Source: an uncultured bacterium
GTDB taxonomy: Bacteria > Bacteroidota > Bacteroidia > Chitinophagales > Chitinophagaceae
DNA: 7,283 nt
Direction of reading: 5' to 3'
NCBI GenBank assembly: GCA_903957405.1
Contig: CAJBPC010000766.1
Span: 1 to 7,283, forward strand
Shown: piece by piece, positions 1 through 6,909 of the stretch
How positions within the stretch are numbered: the stretch's first letter is position 1
Layout: every line of letters begins with the position of its first letter
Translations under genes and position numbers: made by a program
The notes under the pieces: generated by a model
Told to the model about the DNA's origin: nothing
Database searches by the model: none
The model's input: only the letters and a program-made list of their open reading frames with translations

Positions 1-1677
1 ATTTCCCTTTTTAAGTTCACTAACGGCATAGTCTGCAGCCCTGGCCGTAACGGCCATGTAAGTGAGTGAAGGGTTGACGCAGGATGCGGATGTCATAAAC
101 GAACCGTCTGTCACGAAGACATTTTTAGCTTCCCAGACTTGGTTCCATTTGTTTAGAACAGAGTTTTTAGGGTCTGTGCCCATGCGGGCCGTACCCATTT
201 CATGGATGCCACGGCCCGGGGTACCATCACCATCGTAGCCCGTTACATCTTTGACACCGGCGGCTTCGAGTATTTCCAATCCATCGTTGAGCATATCCTT
301 GCGCATTTTCTTTTCGTTGTCTTTCAGTTCGCAGTCTATGGAGAGGACATTCAACCCCCATTTGTCCGTTTTTGATTTGTCCAGCGTCACTTTATTTTCA
401 TAATATGGGAGGATTTCTCCGAAGCCACTCATGCCCATGGTCCAGCGTCCGGGTTCTGTGAGGGCTTCTTTCAGGTCTGATCCGATGTTCAGTTCTGCTA
501 CGTTACGGCTCCATCCCCCTCGGCTTCCACCCCCTTGATAACCGAATCCACGCAGATAGTCGCGTTTGTCTCCGTTGATGTTTCGGAACCGGGGTATATA
601 TATGCCGTTTGGACGTCGTCCGTAGTAATATTTGTCTTCATAACCTTCCACCCAACCATTGACTCTTACGCCCAGGTGGTGATCCATCAGATTGTGTCCA
701 AGTTGTCCGCTATTACTTCCCAGCCCATTAGTCCAGACATCTGTGGCAGAGTTCATCAGGATCCAGGTGGAGTTGAGCGTAGAGGCATTCAGGAAGATGA
801 TTTTAGCCTTGTATTCGTAGGTTTGATTGTTTTCGGTGTCAAGAACCTCAACGCCCGTTGCTTTTTTGGTATCCTTGTCGTATAGGATCTTTGTTACGAT
901 GGATAACGGCCGCAAGGTGAGGTTTCCAGTGGCCATTGCTGCTGGCAACGTGGATGATTGCGTGCTGAAATACGCACCGAATGGGCATCCCAGCCAGCAC
1001 TTATTACGATATTGGCAATTTGTTCTTCCGGGTAAGGGGCTGGTGAGGTTTGCTACACGGCCAATGATCATCCTTCGTTGCCCTTTATAATGAGCGGTTA
1101 TTCGTGCAGCGACATCTTTTTCCACACAGGTCATTTCCATGGCGGGCTGAAACTGCCCATCGGGAAGAACGGAAAGCCCTTCTTTCGATCCGCTGATCCC
1201 GGCGAATTTTTCGACGCGGTCGTACCAAGCGGCAAGGTCTTTGTACCTTATGGGCCAATCGGTTCCGATGCCTTCTCTTGCGTTGGCTTCGAAATCATCT
1301 TCACAAAGTCGATAGCTTTGCCTTCCCCACATGAGGGAGCGGCCACCTACATGGTACCCTCTGAACCAATCGAATCTTTTTACTTCCGTGTATGGGCATT
1401 CGCTGTCTTTGACCCAGAAGTCCAGATTTGTTTCATTGAGGGGGTAATCTCTTTTAAGGACGGGATATTCGCGGATCATGTCTTGGGTTCTCCCTCCGCG
1501 ATGCGGGAAATCCCATGGATTTTTATTGGCACTTGGGTAGTCGACACCGTGTTTCACATCCCGTCCTCTTTCCAGCATGATCACTTTGAGGCCTTTTTCT
1601 GTTAGTTCTTTCGCTGCATATCCGCCGGATATGCCGGAGCCGACAACAATAGCATCGTAGATATTGGTTTCTGGCAT
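1..1677 (-). CDS. GMC-family FAD-dependent oxidoreductase (glucoside/gluconate dehydrogenase-like), 3' end cut by window edge
   Basis: Reading the minus strand from the ATG at 1677 gives 559 codons with no stop before base 1. Seen: a Rossmann FAD-binding start, IVVGSGISGG at residues 10-19, with E36 at the end of the second strand; the FAD-proximal motif HVGGRSLMWGRQ at 109-120; a cysteine cluster C221/C227/C231; and the C-terminal GMC domain, with GIHEMGTARMG at 490-500 and CVNPSLTYMA at 534-543. H492 and N535 match the catalytic His/Asn pair of pyranose-oxidase and gluconate-dehydrogenase relatives. Such enzymes oxidise sugar alcohol groups, and the glucoside-3-dehydrogenase branch makes 3-keto-glycosides. 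The sequence already reaches the usual C-terminal helix (AADYAVSELKK), so probably only a few residues are missing. There is no signal peptide; export, if any, would need a Tat-bearing partner. The gene lies 105 bp downstream of the TIM-barrel gene on the same strand. No Shine-Dalgarno is visible; the ATG was chosen because it sits directly before the FAD motif. Family sure; substrate unknown. Confidence 0.93.
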   Translation of the reverse strand, partial: MPETNIYDAIVVGSGISGGYAAKELTEKGLKVIMLERGRDVKHGVDYPSANKNPWDFPHRGGRTQDMIREYPVLKRDYPLNETNLDFWVKDSECPYTEVKRFDWFRGYHVGGRSLMWGRQSYRLCEDDFEANAREGIGTDWPIRYKDLAAWYDRVEKFAGISGSKEGLSVLPDGQFQPAMEMTCVEKDVAARITAHYKGQRRMIIGRVANLTSPLPGRTNCQYRNKCWLGCPFGAYFSTQSSTLPAAMATGNLTLRPLSIVTKILYDKDTKKATGVEVLDTENNQTYEYKAKIIFLNASTLNSTWILMNSATDVWTNGLGSNSGQLGHNLMDHHLGVRVNGWVEGYEDKYYYGRRPNGIYIPRFRNINGDKRDYLRGFGYQGGGSRGGWSRNVAELNIGSDLKEALTEPGRWTMGMSGFGEILPYYENKVTLDKSKTDKWGLNVLSIDCELKDNEKKMRKDMLNDGLEILEAAGVKDVTGYDGDGTPGRGIHEMGTARMGTDPKNSVLNKWNQVWEAKNVFVTDGSFMTSASCVNPSLTYMAVTARAADYAVSELKKGN

Positions 1678-1782
1678 ATGGATAAATTACGCGTGGATGA
1701 TTAGTGAGGATTATCTGTTTTATTGCGGCATATTCAGGTGTCAAGCTTTTTGTAAGGTAGCAAAGAATGGGGTGGGAAGTCG

Positions 1783-2652
1783 TCAGACGTCACAAATTTC
1801 TATTCCCTTTTTGAGGGCTGCAAGTTTGTCGGTCCATGACGGGATGAACTCCTGGGCGACATAGCCTTTGTAGCCTGTTTGTAAGATGGCTTGCATGATG
1901 GCCGGGTAGTAGAGTTCCTGGGTGTTGTCAATTTCGTTTCGACCAGGAACACCGCCGGTATGGTAATGTCCAATGTATTGATGATTGTTCTTGATGGTTC
2001 TGATCACATCACCTTCGTCTATCTGCATGTGGTAAATATCATATAGCAGTTTGAAATTAGGGGATCCGATGCGTTTTGCGAGTTCGACGCCCCAGGATGT
2101 CCTGTCGCAATGATAGTCTTTGTGGTCGACCCTGCTATTGAGCAGTTCCATGACAAGCACCACGTTATGCTTTTCGGCTATTTTGATGACTTGATTCAGA
2201 CCATCTGTGCAATTCCGCCATCCTGTTTCATCATCCTTGCCTCTTCGATTTCCGGAAAAGCATATCAGGTTTTTGTAGCCTGCTTTTGCCACTAAAGGAA
2301 TCATTTCGCTGTAATTCCGGATGAGTTGAGGGTGAAAGGTTATGTCGTTCCAACCGTCAACCAGATTGATTTCCGCGCCATTACACATGGAGGAATCCAG
2401 TCCATATTTTTTTAGGGTGGGCCAATCTTTCGGTCCAACAAGGTCGATGGCGGAGATTCCCATTGTTTTTGCTGCATAGCAGAATTCTTCCAAAGGAATG
2501 GAATTGTAGCACCAACGGCAGACGGCGTGTCGGATATTTCCTTTTCGTGCGGATACTTGATTTTCCATAATATCGAATGAACTGAAGCCATTGATCGTCA
2601 TCGAACCCAGCAAAATGTTTCTGATAGCCTCTCTGCGCGAATGATTCAGCAT
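1783..2652 (-). CDS. Hydroxypyruvate isomerase-like TIM-barrel protein with Tat-like leader
   Basis: A 289-residue protein of the AP-endonuclease-2/xylose-isomerase-like TIM-barrel superfamily, in the hydroxypyruvate-isomerase-like branch. Seen: HAVCRWCY at residues 42-49, the hallmark of this branch; GPKDWPTLKKYGL at 73-85; and candidate metal and catalytic residues E169 (VMELLN), D205 and H208 (LYDIYH), H231 (GHYHTGGVPGR) and E268 (AQEFIPS). E169 and E268 match the two glutamates that flank the active site in Hyi. The N-terminus carries SRREAIR (5-11) followed by a short hydrophobic stretch (12-23), a degenerate twin-arginine signal, so the mature enzyme may be periplasmic; this is inference. 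I chose the ATG at 2652: the frame stays open to a TTG at 2700, but that extension lacks an ATG and would bury the Tat-like motif. It is probably co-transcribed with the GMC gene downstream. The substrate is likely a keto sugar or sugar derivative; hydroxypyruvate itself is not implied by the context. Confidence 0.88.
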   Translation of the reverse strand: MLNHSRREAIRNILLGSMTINGFSSFDIMENQVSARKGNIRHAVCRWCYNSIPLEEFCYAAKTMGISAIDLVGPKDWPTLKKYGLDSSMCNGAEINLVDGWNDITFHPQLIRNYSEMIPLVAKAGYKNLICFSGNRRGKDDETGWRNCTDGLNQVIKIAEKHNVVLVMELLNSRVDHKDYHCDRTSWGVELAKRIGSPNFKLLYDIYHMQIDEGDVIRTIKNNHQYIGHYHTGGVPGRNEIDNTQELYYPAIMQAILQTGYKGYVAQEFIPSWTDKLAALKKGIEICDV

Positions 2653-2796
2653 GGGCGTTGGGTGGTTGAAGCATGAAGATAAAAAAAGAAAGGCATTCAA
2701 TTTCGTCTGAAAAAACAGATTCTAAAAATTTGGACGCTATGAGAAGTTTGTATAGTTTACGAGATAGATAAAACCTTTTACCAAAACCAAACTGCA
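2653..2796. promoter_or_regulatory. Divergent intergenic region, expected to hold promoters for both arms
   Basis: This 144-bp AT-rich gap lies between the divergent isomerase and permease genes, so promoters in both directions are expected here. On the plus strand TTTG at 2729-2732, followed 18 bases later by TATAGTTTA (2751-2759), loosely resembles the Bacteroidota -33 TTTG / -7 TAnnTTTG promoter. A second TTTG lies at 2747-2750. No good match was found on the minus strand. A small inverted repeat, TCTG (2706-2709) and CAGA (2716-2719) around six A residues, could be an operator half-site pair, but it is short enough to be chance. No regulator gene is in the window. Confidence 0.4.
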
Positions 2797-4005
2797 ATGA
2801 GTCAACCGATCAATGCAAATCGCTTATTCCTGGCAAGCTGTTTTGCCCTCATCACGACAGCTTTTTCTTTCAGCATTAGGGCTGGAATCCTCACCCAGTT
2901 GGGGACCGAATTAAATCTCGATACCATTCAATTGGGACATATCAATCAGATGTGGTTTCTTGGTTTCCCGATTTCCATGATCCTTGGAGGTGTATTTTAT
3001 TCTAACATCGGCCCGAAATTGATCATGCAGGTGGCATTTGTTGCACACGCCATCGGTATCCTGCTGACGATTTACGCGACGGGTTATGAGACGTTGCTGG
3101 TGTCTACCCTGTTGATCGGACTAGGGAACGGGTGTACGGAAGCGGCTTGTAATCCGATGATCGCAGATTCGTATTCCGGTTTGGAGTTCAACAAAAAAAT
3201 GAACCGTTTCCATATGTGGTTTCCTGGAGGAATCGTGTTGGGTTCTCTCATTTCGAAGTTCATGACGGATTCGGGACTTCCCTGGCAGGCGCAGATCTGG
3301 GTGATCATCATTCCCACGGTGGTTTATGCCATATTGTTTTTTGGTCAGTCATTTCCCAAGCCAAGGATCGCTGAAAGTTCTGCTTGGGACAATTTTAAGG
3401 CCATGATGAATCCTTTGTATTTGTTCATAGCTGCTTGTATGGCCCTAACGGCCATTTCTGAATTTGGTCCCCAGCAGTGGGTAGGGCCCATTCTTGCAAA
3501 GGCGGGCGCCAGTCCTATGCTGATTCTTGCTTTGGTAACGGGGTTAATGGCGGTAGGAAGATATTTTGCGGGTCCGCTGATTGAAAAACTCAACACAGTA
3601 GGGGTATTGCTGGGTTCTGCGGTATTTTGTGTGATCGGATTATATATGCTCAGCACGATGAGCGGATCCATGTTATATGTTGCTGCGGTATTTTATGCTT
3701 TGGGCATCTGTTATTTTTGGCCCAATATGCTTGGATACATCAGTGAAAACCTTCCAAAGACCGGAGCGTTGGGTTTATCGATCCTTGGCGGAATCGGAAT
3801 GTTTTCATCTTCGATATTCCAGCCGGTGATTGGCAGATGGATCCAGGAGAACAAGGTTGTTGCAGAGACGCAGGGATTGGTGGGGGATGCTGCTGACCTG
3901 GCAGCTGGTCAGTCGACCCTTTCGAATATCATGTTGTTTCCTATGATTCTGATCGTGGCGTTCCTGTTTTTATATTTCTTCGGGAAAAAGCTCAAACAAG
4001 CGTAG
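2797..4005 (+). CDS. Sugar MFS permease, FucP/FHS-like, 12 membrane segments
   Basis: A 402-residue, strongly hydrophobic protein with about twelve predicted membrane helices: roughly 10-30, 50-70, 76-94, 99-118, 139-157, 164-183, 207-225, 240-260, 268-286, 290-308, 323-345 and 376-396. The fourth helix carries GLGNGCTEAACNP (108-120), which resembles the G-x-G-N-G-x-x-E-x-x-x-NP pattern of fucose/glucose permease-like transporters; E115 and N119 are the likely substrate-facing polar residues. A charged loop, FNKKMNRFH, follows at 131-139, and an acidic and glutamine-containing external loop at about 350-375 precedes the last helix. It would sit in the inner membrane and import a sugar or oxidised sugar by cation symport. 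It is the first gene of the rightward arm and ends just before a terminator. The leader is AT-rich with no Shine-Dalgarno. Family call is firm; the substrate cannot be read from sequence. Confidence 0.92.
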   Translation: MSQPINANRLFLASCFALITTAFSFSIRAGILTQLGTELNLDTIQLGHINQMWFLGFPISMILGGVFYSNIGPKLIMQVAFVAHAIGILLTIYATGYETLLVSTLLIGLGNGCTEAACNPMIADSYSGLEFNKKMNRFHMWFPGGIVLGSLISKFMTDSGLPWQAQIWVIIIPTVVYAILFFGQSFPKPRIAESSAWDNFKAMMNPLYLFIAACMALTAISEFGPQQWVGPILAKAGASPMLILALVTGLMAVGRYFAGPLIEKLNTVGVLLGSAVFCVIGLYMLSTMSGSMLYVAAVFYALGICYFWPNMLGYISENLPKTGALGLSILGGIGMFSSSIFQPVIGRWIQENKVVAETQGLVGDAADLAAGQSTLSNIMLFPMILIVAFLFLYFFGKKLKQA

Positions 4006-4028
4006 TTGTTCGGTCAACTATTTTACGA

Positions 4029-4057
4029 AGGGGGGGCTGAAGTCCCCTCTTTTTTTT
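4029..4057 (+). terminator. Rho-independent terminator after the permease gene
   Basis: Arms 4029-4036 and 4043-4050 pair over eight positions (six Watson-Crick pairs, mostly G-C, and two G-T pairs) around the hexaloop CTGAAG. An eight-T tract (4050-4057) follows at once. It starts 24 bases after the permease stop and lies 47 bases before the next start codon on the same strand. It should end or attenuate the permease transcript, which implies either read-through or a separate promoter for the Gfo/Idh gene. Confidence 0.85.
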
Positions 4058-4103
4058 ATTTTAGGGTCACATTCAGTTAGAAAAAATCTCAATCAAACAT
4101 TTT

Positions 4104-5270
4104 ATGGATCGCAAACTTCGAATGGGTATGGTAGGTGGGGGCAAAGACGCCTTCATAGGAGCAATTCACAGGATTGCCGCGAATATGGACGGACTGATCG
4201 AACTGGTCTGTGGAGCACTCAGTATCAATCCTGATATTGCCAAGGACTCCGGCCATTCGCTTTTTCTTCCGGAAGACAGGATTTACCTCACGTTTGAGGA
4301 GATGATCAAAAAAGAGAGCGAGCTTCCGGTAGGCAAGCGTATGGATTTCGTGACCATTGTGACGCCAAATTTCGCGCATTTCGCTCCGGCCATGATGGCA
4401 CTTGATCACGGATTTAACGTGGTCATTGAAAAGCCCATCGCTTTCACCCTTGAGGAAGCCAAGTTATTGAAAGAGAAACTCAAGGAGACCGGATTGATTC
4501 TTTGCCTGACACATACGTACTCGGGTTATCCGATGGTAAAGCAAGCCAAAGCGATGGTTCGTGAAGGCGCTTTCGGCAAGATACGAAAGGTCTACGTTGA
4601 GTATCCTCAAGGCTGGCTTAGCAGGCTTTCCGAAAGGGAAGGAAATGCACAGGCTGCGTGGCGGACAGATCCCAAGCGTTCCGGTAAGAGCGGTTGTATG
4701 GGTGATATCGGTACACATGCTGCACATCTGGCCGAGTATGTTACCGGTGCGCAGATATCTAAAATATGTGCTGATCTCAATGTGATGGTTGATGGTCGTG
4801 CTTTAGATGATGATGGCGGAGTGCTTTTGCGATTCGACAATGGGGCGACTGGCGTGTTGATGGCCACGCAGGTCGCTGCCGGCGAAGAAAACGACATTAA
4901 GATAAGGGTTTATGGTGAAAAGGGCGGCCTTATCTGGACTCAGCAAGACCCGAACACATTGCTTGTTCGTTGGCTTGACCAACCGGCACAGATTTATCGT
5001 GCAGGAGGAAACTATGGTGACAGGCTATCTTCCTTTGCAACGCACAATTGTCGCACACCCGGTGGTCACCCCGAAGGATATCTGGAAGCATTTGGAAATA
5101 TTTATCGGAATTTTGCCCTTACGCTTTCCGCCCGTTTGGATGGAACGACGCCGACACCGGAAATGCTGGATTTCCCGCAGGTTGATGAGGGTATTCGGGG
5201 GATGGCATTCATAGATAACGTGGTCAAGTCGAGTCTGTCTGCCGAAAAATGGACGGACCATTCGATTTAA
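4104..5270 (+). CDS. Gfo/Idh/MocA-family NAD(P)-dependent oxidoreductase
   Basis: A 388-residue protein with the two-domain layout of the family. Seen: an N-terminal Rossmann dinucleotide site, GMVGGGKDAFIGAIHR at residues 8-23; VTIVTPNFAH at 83-92; the E109-K110-P111 motif, whose lysine is the usual catalytic residue; and GDIGTHAAHL at 200-209, with D201 and H205 in the D-x-G-x-H catalytic pattern. The C-terminal alpha/beta domain follows, with DGGVLLRFDNGATG at 237-250. Members oxidise or reduce hydroxyl/keto groups on sugars and cyclitols. No signal peptide or Tat motif precedes the Rossmann motif, so it should be cytoplasmic. Seventy bases separate it from the isomerase-like gene downstream, with no terminator seen, so the two may share a transcript. 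It may interconvert a keto sugar and its alcohol after import; that role is inferred from context. ATG at 4104 sits in an AT-rich leader without Shine-Dalgarno. Confidence 0.94.
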   Translation: MDRKLRMGMVGGGKDAFIGAIHRIAANMDGLIELVCGALSINPDIAKDSGHSLFLPEDRIYLTFEEMIKKESELPVGKRMDFVTIVTPNFAHFAPAMMALDHGFNVVIEKPIAFTLEEAKLLKEKLKETGLILCLTHTYSGYPMVKQAKAMVREGAFGKIRKVYVEYPQGWLSRLSEREGNAQAAWRTDPKRSGKSGCMGDIGTHAAHLAEYVTGAQISKICADLNVMVDGRALDDDGGVLLRFDNGATGVLMATQVAAGEENDIKIRVYGEKGGLIWTQQDPNTLLVRWLDQPAQIYRAGGNYGDRLSSFATHNCRTPGGHPEGYLEAFGNIYRNFALTLSARLDGTTPTPEMLDFPQVDEGIRGMAFIDNVVKSSLSAEKWTDHSI

Positions 5271-5340
5271 GATACTCTTTTATGCATTGCACGACGGAGA
5301 TGTTGAATTTTCCCGTTTCAGGTTTCATTAAATAATTTAT

Positions 5341-6396
5341 ATGAAGACGATAAAAGGTCCGGGCATATTCCTTGCCCAGTTCATGGGCGACAAGCCCCCA
5401 TTCAACAATTTGAAATCCATTTGTTTATGGGCAGAGACGCTAGGGTTCGCCGGGGTTCAAATCCCGAGTTGGGATTCCCGTTGCATAGACCTTCAGCGGG
5501 CGGCGGAGAGCCAGTCTTATGCTGACGAGATCAGGGGTATTGTTGAATCATGCGGGCTGCAAATCACGGAGCTTTCCACACATTTGCAGGGGCAGCTTGT
5601 TGCTGTGCATCCGGCGTATGATGACCAGTTCGATGGTTTCGCTCCGGAATCTGTCAGAGGCAACAGCAAAGCACGAACGGAATGGGCAGTTCAGCAGCTG
5701 AAATGGGCTGCGAGGGCTTCCAGAAACTTAGGTTTGGATGCACATGCCACCTTCAGTGGTGCATTATTGTGGCACACCGTATATCCCTGGCCACAAAGGC
5801 CGGCGGGACTAGTGGAGACAGGATTCAGGGAACTTGCGAATCGTTGGAGACCGATTTTAGACGTGTTCGATGAAAACGGAGTGGATTTGTGTTATGAAAT
5901 CCATCCTGGTGAAGATCTGCATGATGGCGTTTCTTATGAGATGTTTTTGGAAAAGGTTGACAATCACCCAAGGGCATGTCTTTTATATGATCCCAGTCAT
6001 TTTGTGCTTCAGTGTTTGGATTACAAGGCATATATCGACCATTATCATGAGCGCATCAGAATGTTTCATGTGAAGGATGCAGAATTTAATCCATCAGGCA
6101 AGCAGGGAGTCTACGGTGGTTATCAGGGGTGGTTGGATCGTGCCGGTAGGTTTCGGTCATTGGGAGATGGGCAGGTCGATTTTAAATCGATTTTCAGTAA
6201 GTTGGCTGCTTATGACTATAAGGGTTGGGCGGTGCTCGAGTGGGAATGTGCCCTGAAACATCCGGAAGATGGTGCTGCAGAAGGTGCTGTGTTCATAAAG
6301 GACCACATCATCCGTGTTACCGAGAAGGCTTTTGATGATTTCGCGGGTGGCGGCAGTGATGAAAAATTAAATCGAAAGGTACTTGGACTCGAATAA
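5341..6396 (+). CDS. Sugar phosphate isomerase/epimerase-like TIM-barrel protein (AP-endonuclease-2 fold)
   Basis: A 351-residue xylose-isomerase-like TIM-barrel protein. The metal-binding pattern of the superfamily is visible: E186 (CYEIHPGE), D217 and H220 (YDPSH), H243 and D246 (MFHVKDAE), and E300 (VLEWE). The N-terminal part has GFAGVQIPSWD (35-45), the first barrel strand region. It is longer than typical members of about 280 residues, with an extra segment around 85-115 and another at 250-275 rich in Gly and aromatic residues, which may shape a larger substrate pocket. No signal peptide, so probably cytoplasmic, unlike the other TIM-barrel protein in this window. Homologous proteins often sit beside Gfo/Idh dehydrogenases in Bacteroidota sugar clusters, and some relatives act on keto-sugars or keto-glycosides; isomerisation, epimerisation or bond cleavage are all possible here. 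ATG at 5341 follows an AT-rich leader. The closest alternative label is simply xylose isomerase-like TIM barrel protein. Confidence 0.9.
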   Translation: MKTIKGPGIFLAQFMGDKPPFNNLKSICLWAETLGFAGVQIPSWDSRCIDLQRAAESQSYADEIRGIVESCGLQITELSTHLQGQLVAVHPAYDDQFDGFAPESVRGNSKARTEWAVQQLKWAARASRNLGLDAHATFSGALLWHTVYPWPQRPAGLVETGFRELANRWRPILDVFDENGVDLCYEIHPGEDLHDGVSYEMFLEKVDNHPRACLLYDPSHFVLQCLDYKAYIDHYHERIRMFHVKDAEFNPSGKQGVYGGYQGWLDRAGRFRSLGDGQVDFKSIFSKLAAYDYKGWAVLEWECALKHPEDGAAEGAVFIKDHIIRVTEKAFDDFAGGGSDEKLNRKVLGLE

Positions 6397-6440
6397 AACA
6401 TTACGACATTTGTAATCAGAAAAAACAAATCGGATAAAAA

Positions 6441-6902
6441 ATGAAAAAGACATTATTTGTAATGTTCCTGGCAGCAGGAATCTATGCGTGTGGTGGTTCA
6501 GAGGAGCTCGAAAAGAAGCCGATCAGCACCAATGAGGAGAATAAGAATAGCCAGATCGGGGGAGAAGCACCGGCTCCGGCTCCGGCTGATGCAAAAACCG
6601 AAGCGCCGGCTGTTGTAGTAGAACCCAAGAAGGAAGCCGCACCTGCAGGTAAGGATGGTCTTGCGTTGATTGAGGGATCTGATTGCCGTACCTGCCACAA
6701 GAATGATGCGAAACTCATTGGCCCCGCATATAACGAGGTTGCCAAAAAATACCCCAATAACGAAAAGAATGTGAAGATGCTCGCCGAAAAAATCATCCAG
6801 GGTGGAATGGGGAACTGGGGAGAAATCCCCATGGCTGCGCATCCCAATATCTCTCAGGAAGATGCTGAAGCAATGGTAAAATACATCCTTTCCATAAAGT
6901 AA
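6441..6902 (+). CDS. Lipoprotein class I cytochrome c with Ala/Pro-rich tether
   Basis: A 153-residue protein. Residues 1-16 form a lipoprotein signal ending IYA before C17, the predicted lipidated cysteine; an acidic patch (SEELE, 20-24) follows. A low-complexity Ala/Pro/Glu/Lys linker spans about 42-70. The haem domain begins near 71, with the CRTCH haem-binding motif at 82-86, LIGPAY at 92-97 and a probable axial methionine at M131 (EIPMAAHP). The domain is about 80 residues, like single-haem c551/c552-type cytochromes. It would be a membrane-anchored periplasmic electron carrier on a flexible tether. Only 7 bp separate its stop from the DUF1080 start, so the two are almost certainly co-transcribed. 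A role as acceptor for the GMC dehydrogenase is inferred: comparable periplasmic sugar dehydrogenases pass electrons to a c-type cytochrome. Start chosen because it gives a complete signal peptide. Confidence 0.93.
   Translation: MKKTLFVMFLAAGIYACGGSEELEKKPISTNEENKNSQIGGEAPAPAPADAKTEAPAVVVEPKKEAAPAGKDGLALIEGSDCRTCHKNDAKLIGPAYNEVAKKYPNNEKNVKMLAEKIIQGGMGNWGEIPMAAHPNISQEDAEAMVKYILSIK
6570..6587 (+). repeat. Three tandem CCGGCT hexamers in the cytochrome linker
   Basis: Three exact copies of the 6-bp unit CCGGCT encode the Pro-Ala run inside the tether of the cytochrome (residues 44-49). Being in frame, gain or loss of units would change tether length without breaking the protein. It is short and could simply reflect codon choice. 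Confidence 0.5.
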
Positions 6903-6909
6903 TCCACAA

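Noticed and set aside
535..1605. Three overlapping plus-strand open frames (116, 87 and 175 codons)
   Set aside because: They lie antisense to the GMC gene, whose minus-strand frame is continuous over 559 codons with clear family motifs; the plus-strand translations show no recognisable domain.
1717..1744. Sigma70-like promoter on the minus strand before the GMC gene: TTGACA, 16-bp spacer, TAAAAC
   Set aside because: The -35 box is perfect but the -10 matches only four of six, and Bacteroidota primary sigma factors use a different consensus; it is probably chance.
1523..1744. 73-codon minus-strand frame overlapping the GMC start
   Set aside because: It overlaps the FAD-binding region of the GMC gene in another frame; its Arg/Cys-rich translation has no family features.
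2653..2700. Upstream extension of the isomerase-like gene to a TTG at 2700
   Set aside because: The extension begins with a rare start codon and puts 16 unrelated residues before the Tat-like leader; the ATG at 2652 is the first ATG in frame.
6408..6430. Inverted repeat ATTTGT / ACAAAT before the cytochrome gene
   Set aside because: Six-base A/T-rich arms with an 11-base spacer are expected by chance in an AT-rich leader; there is no T-tract, so it is not a terminator.
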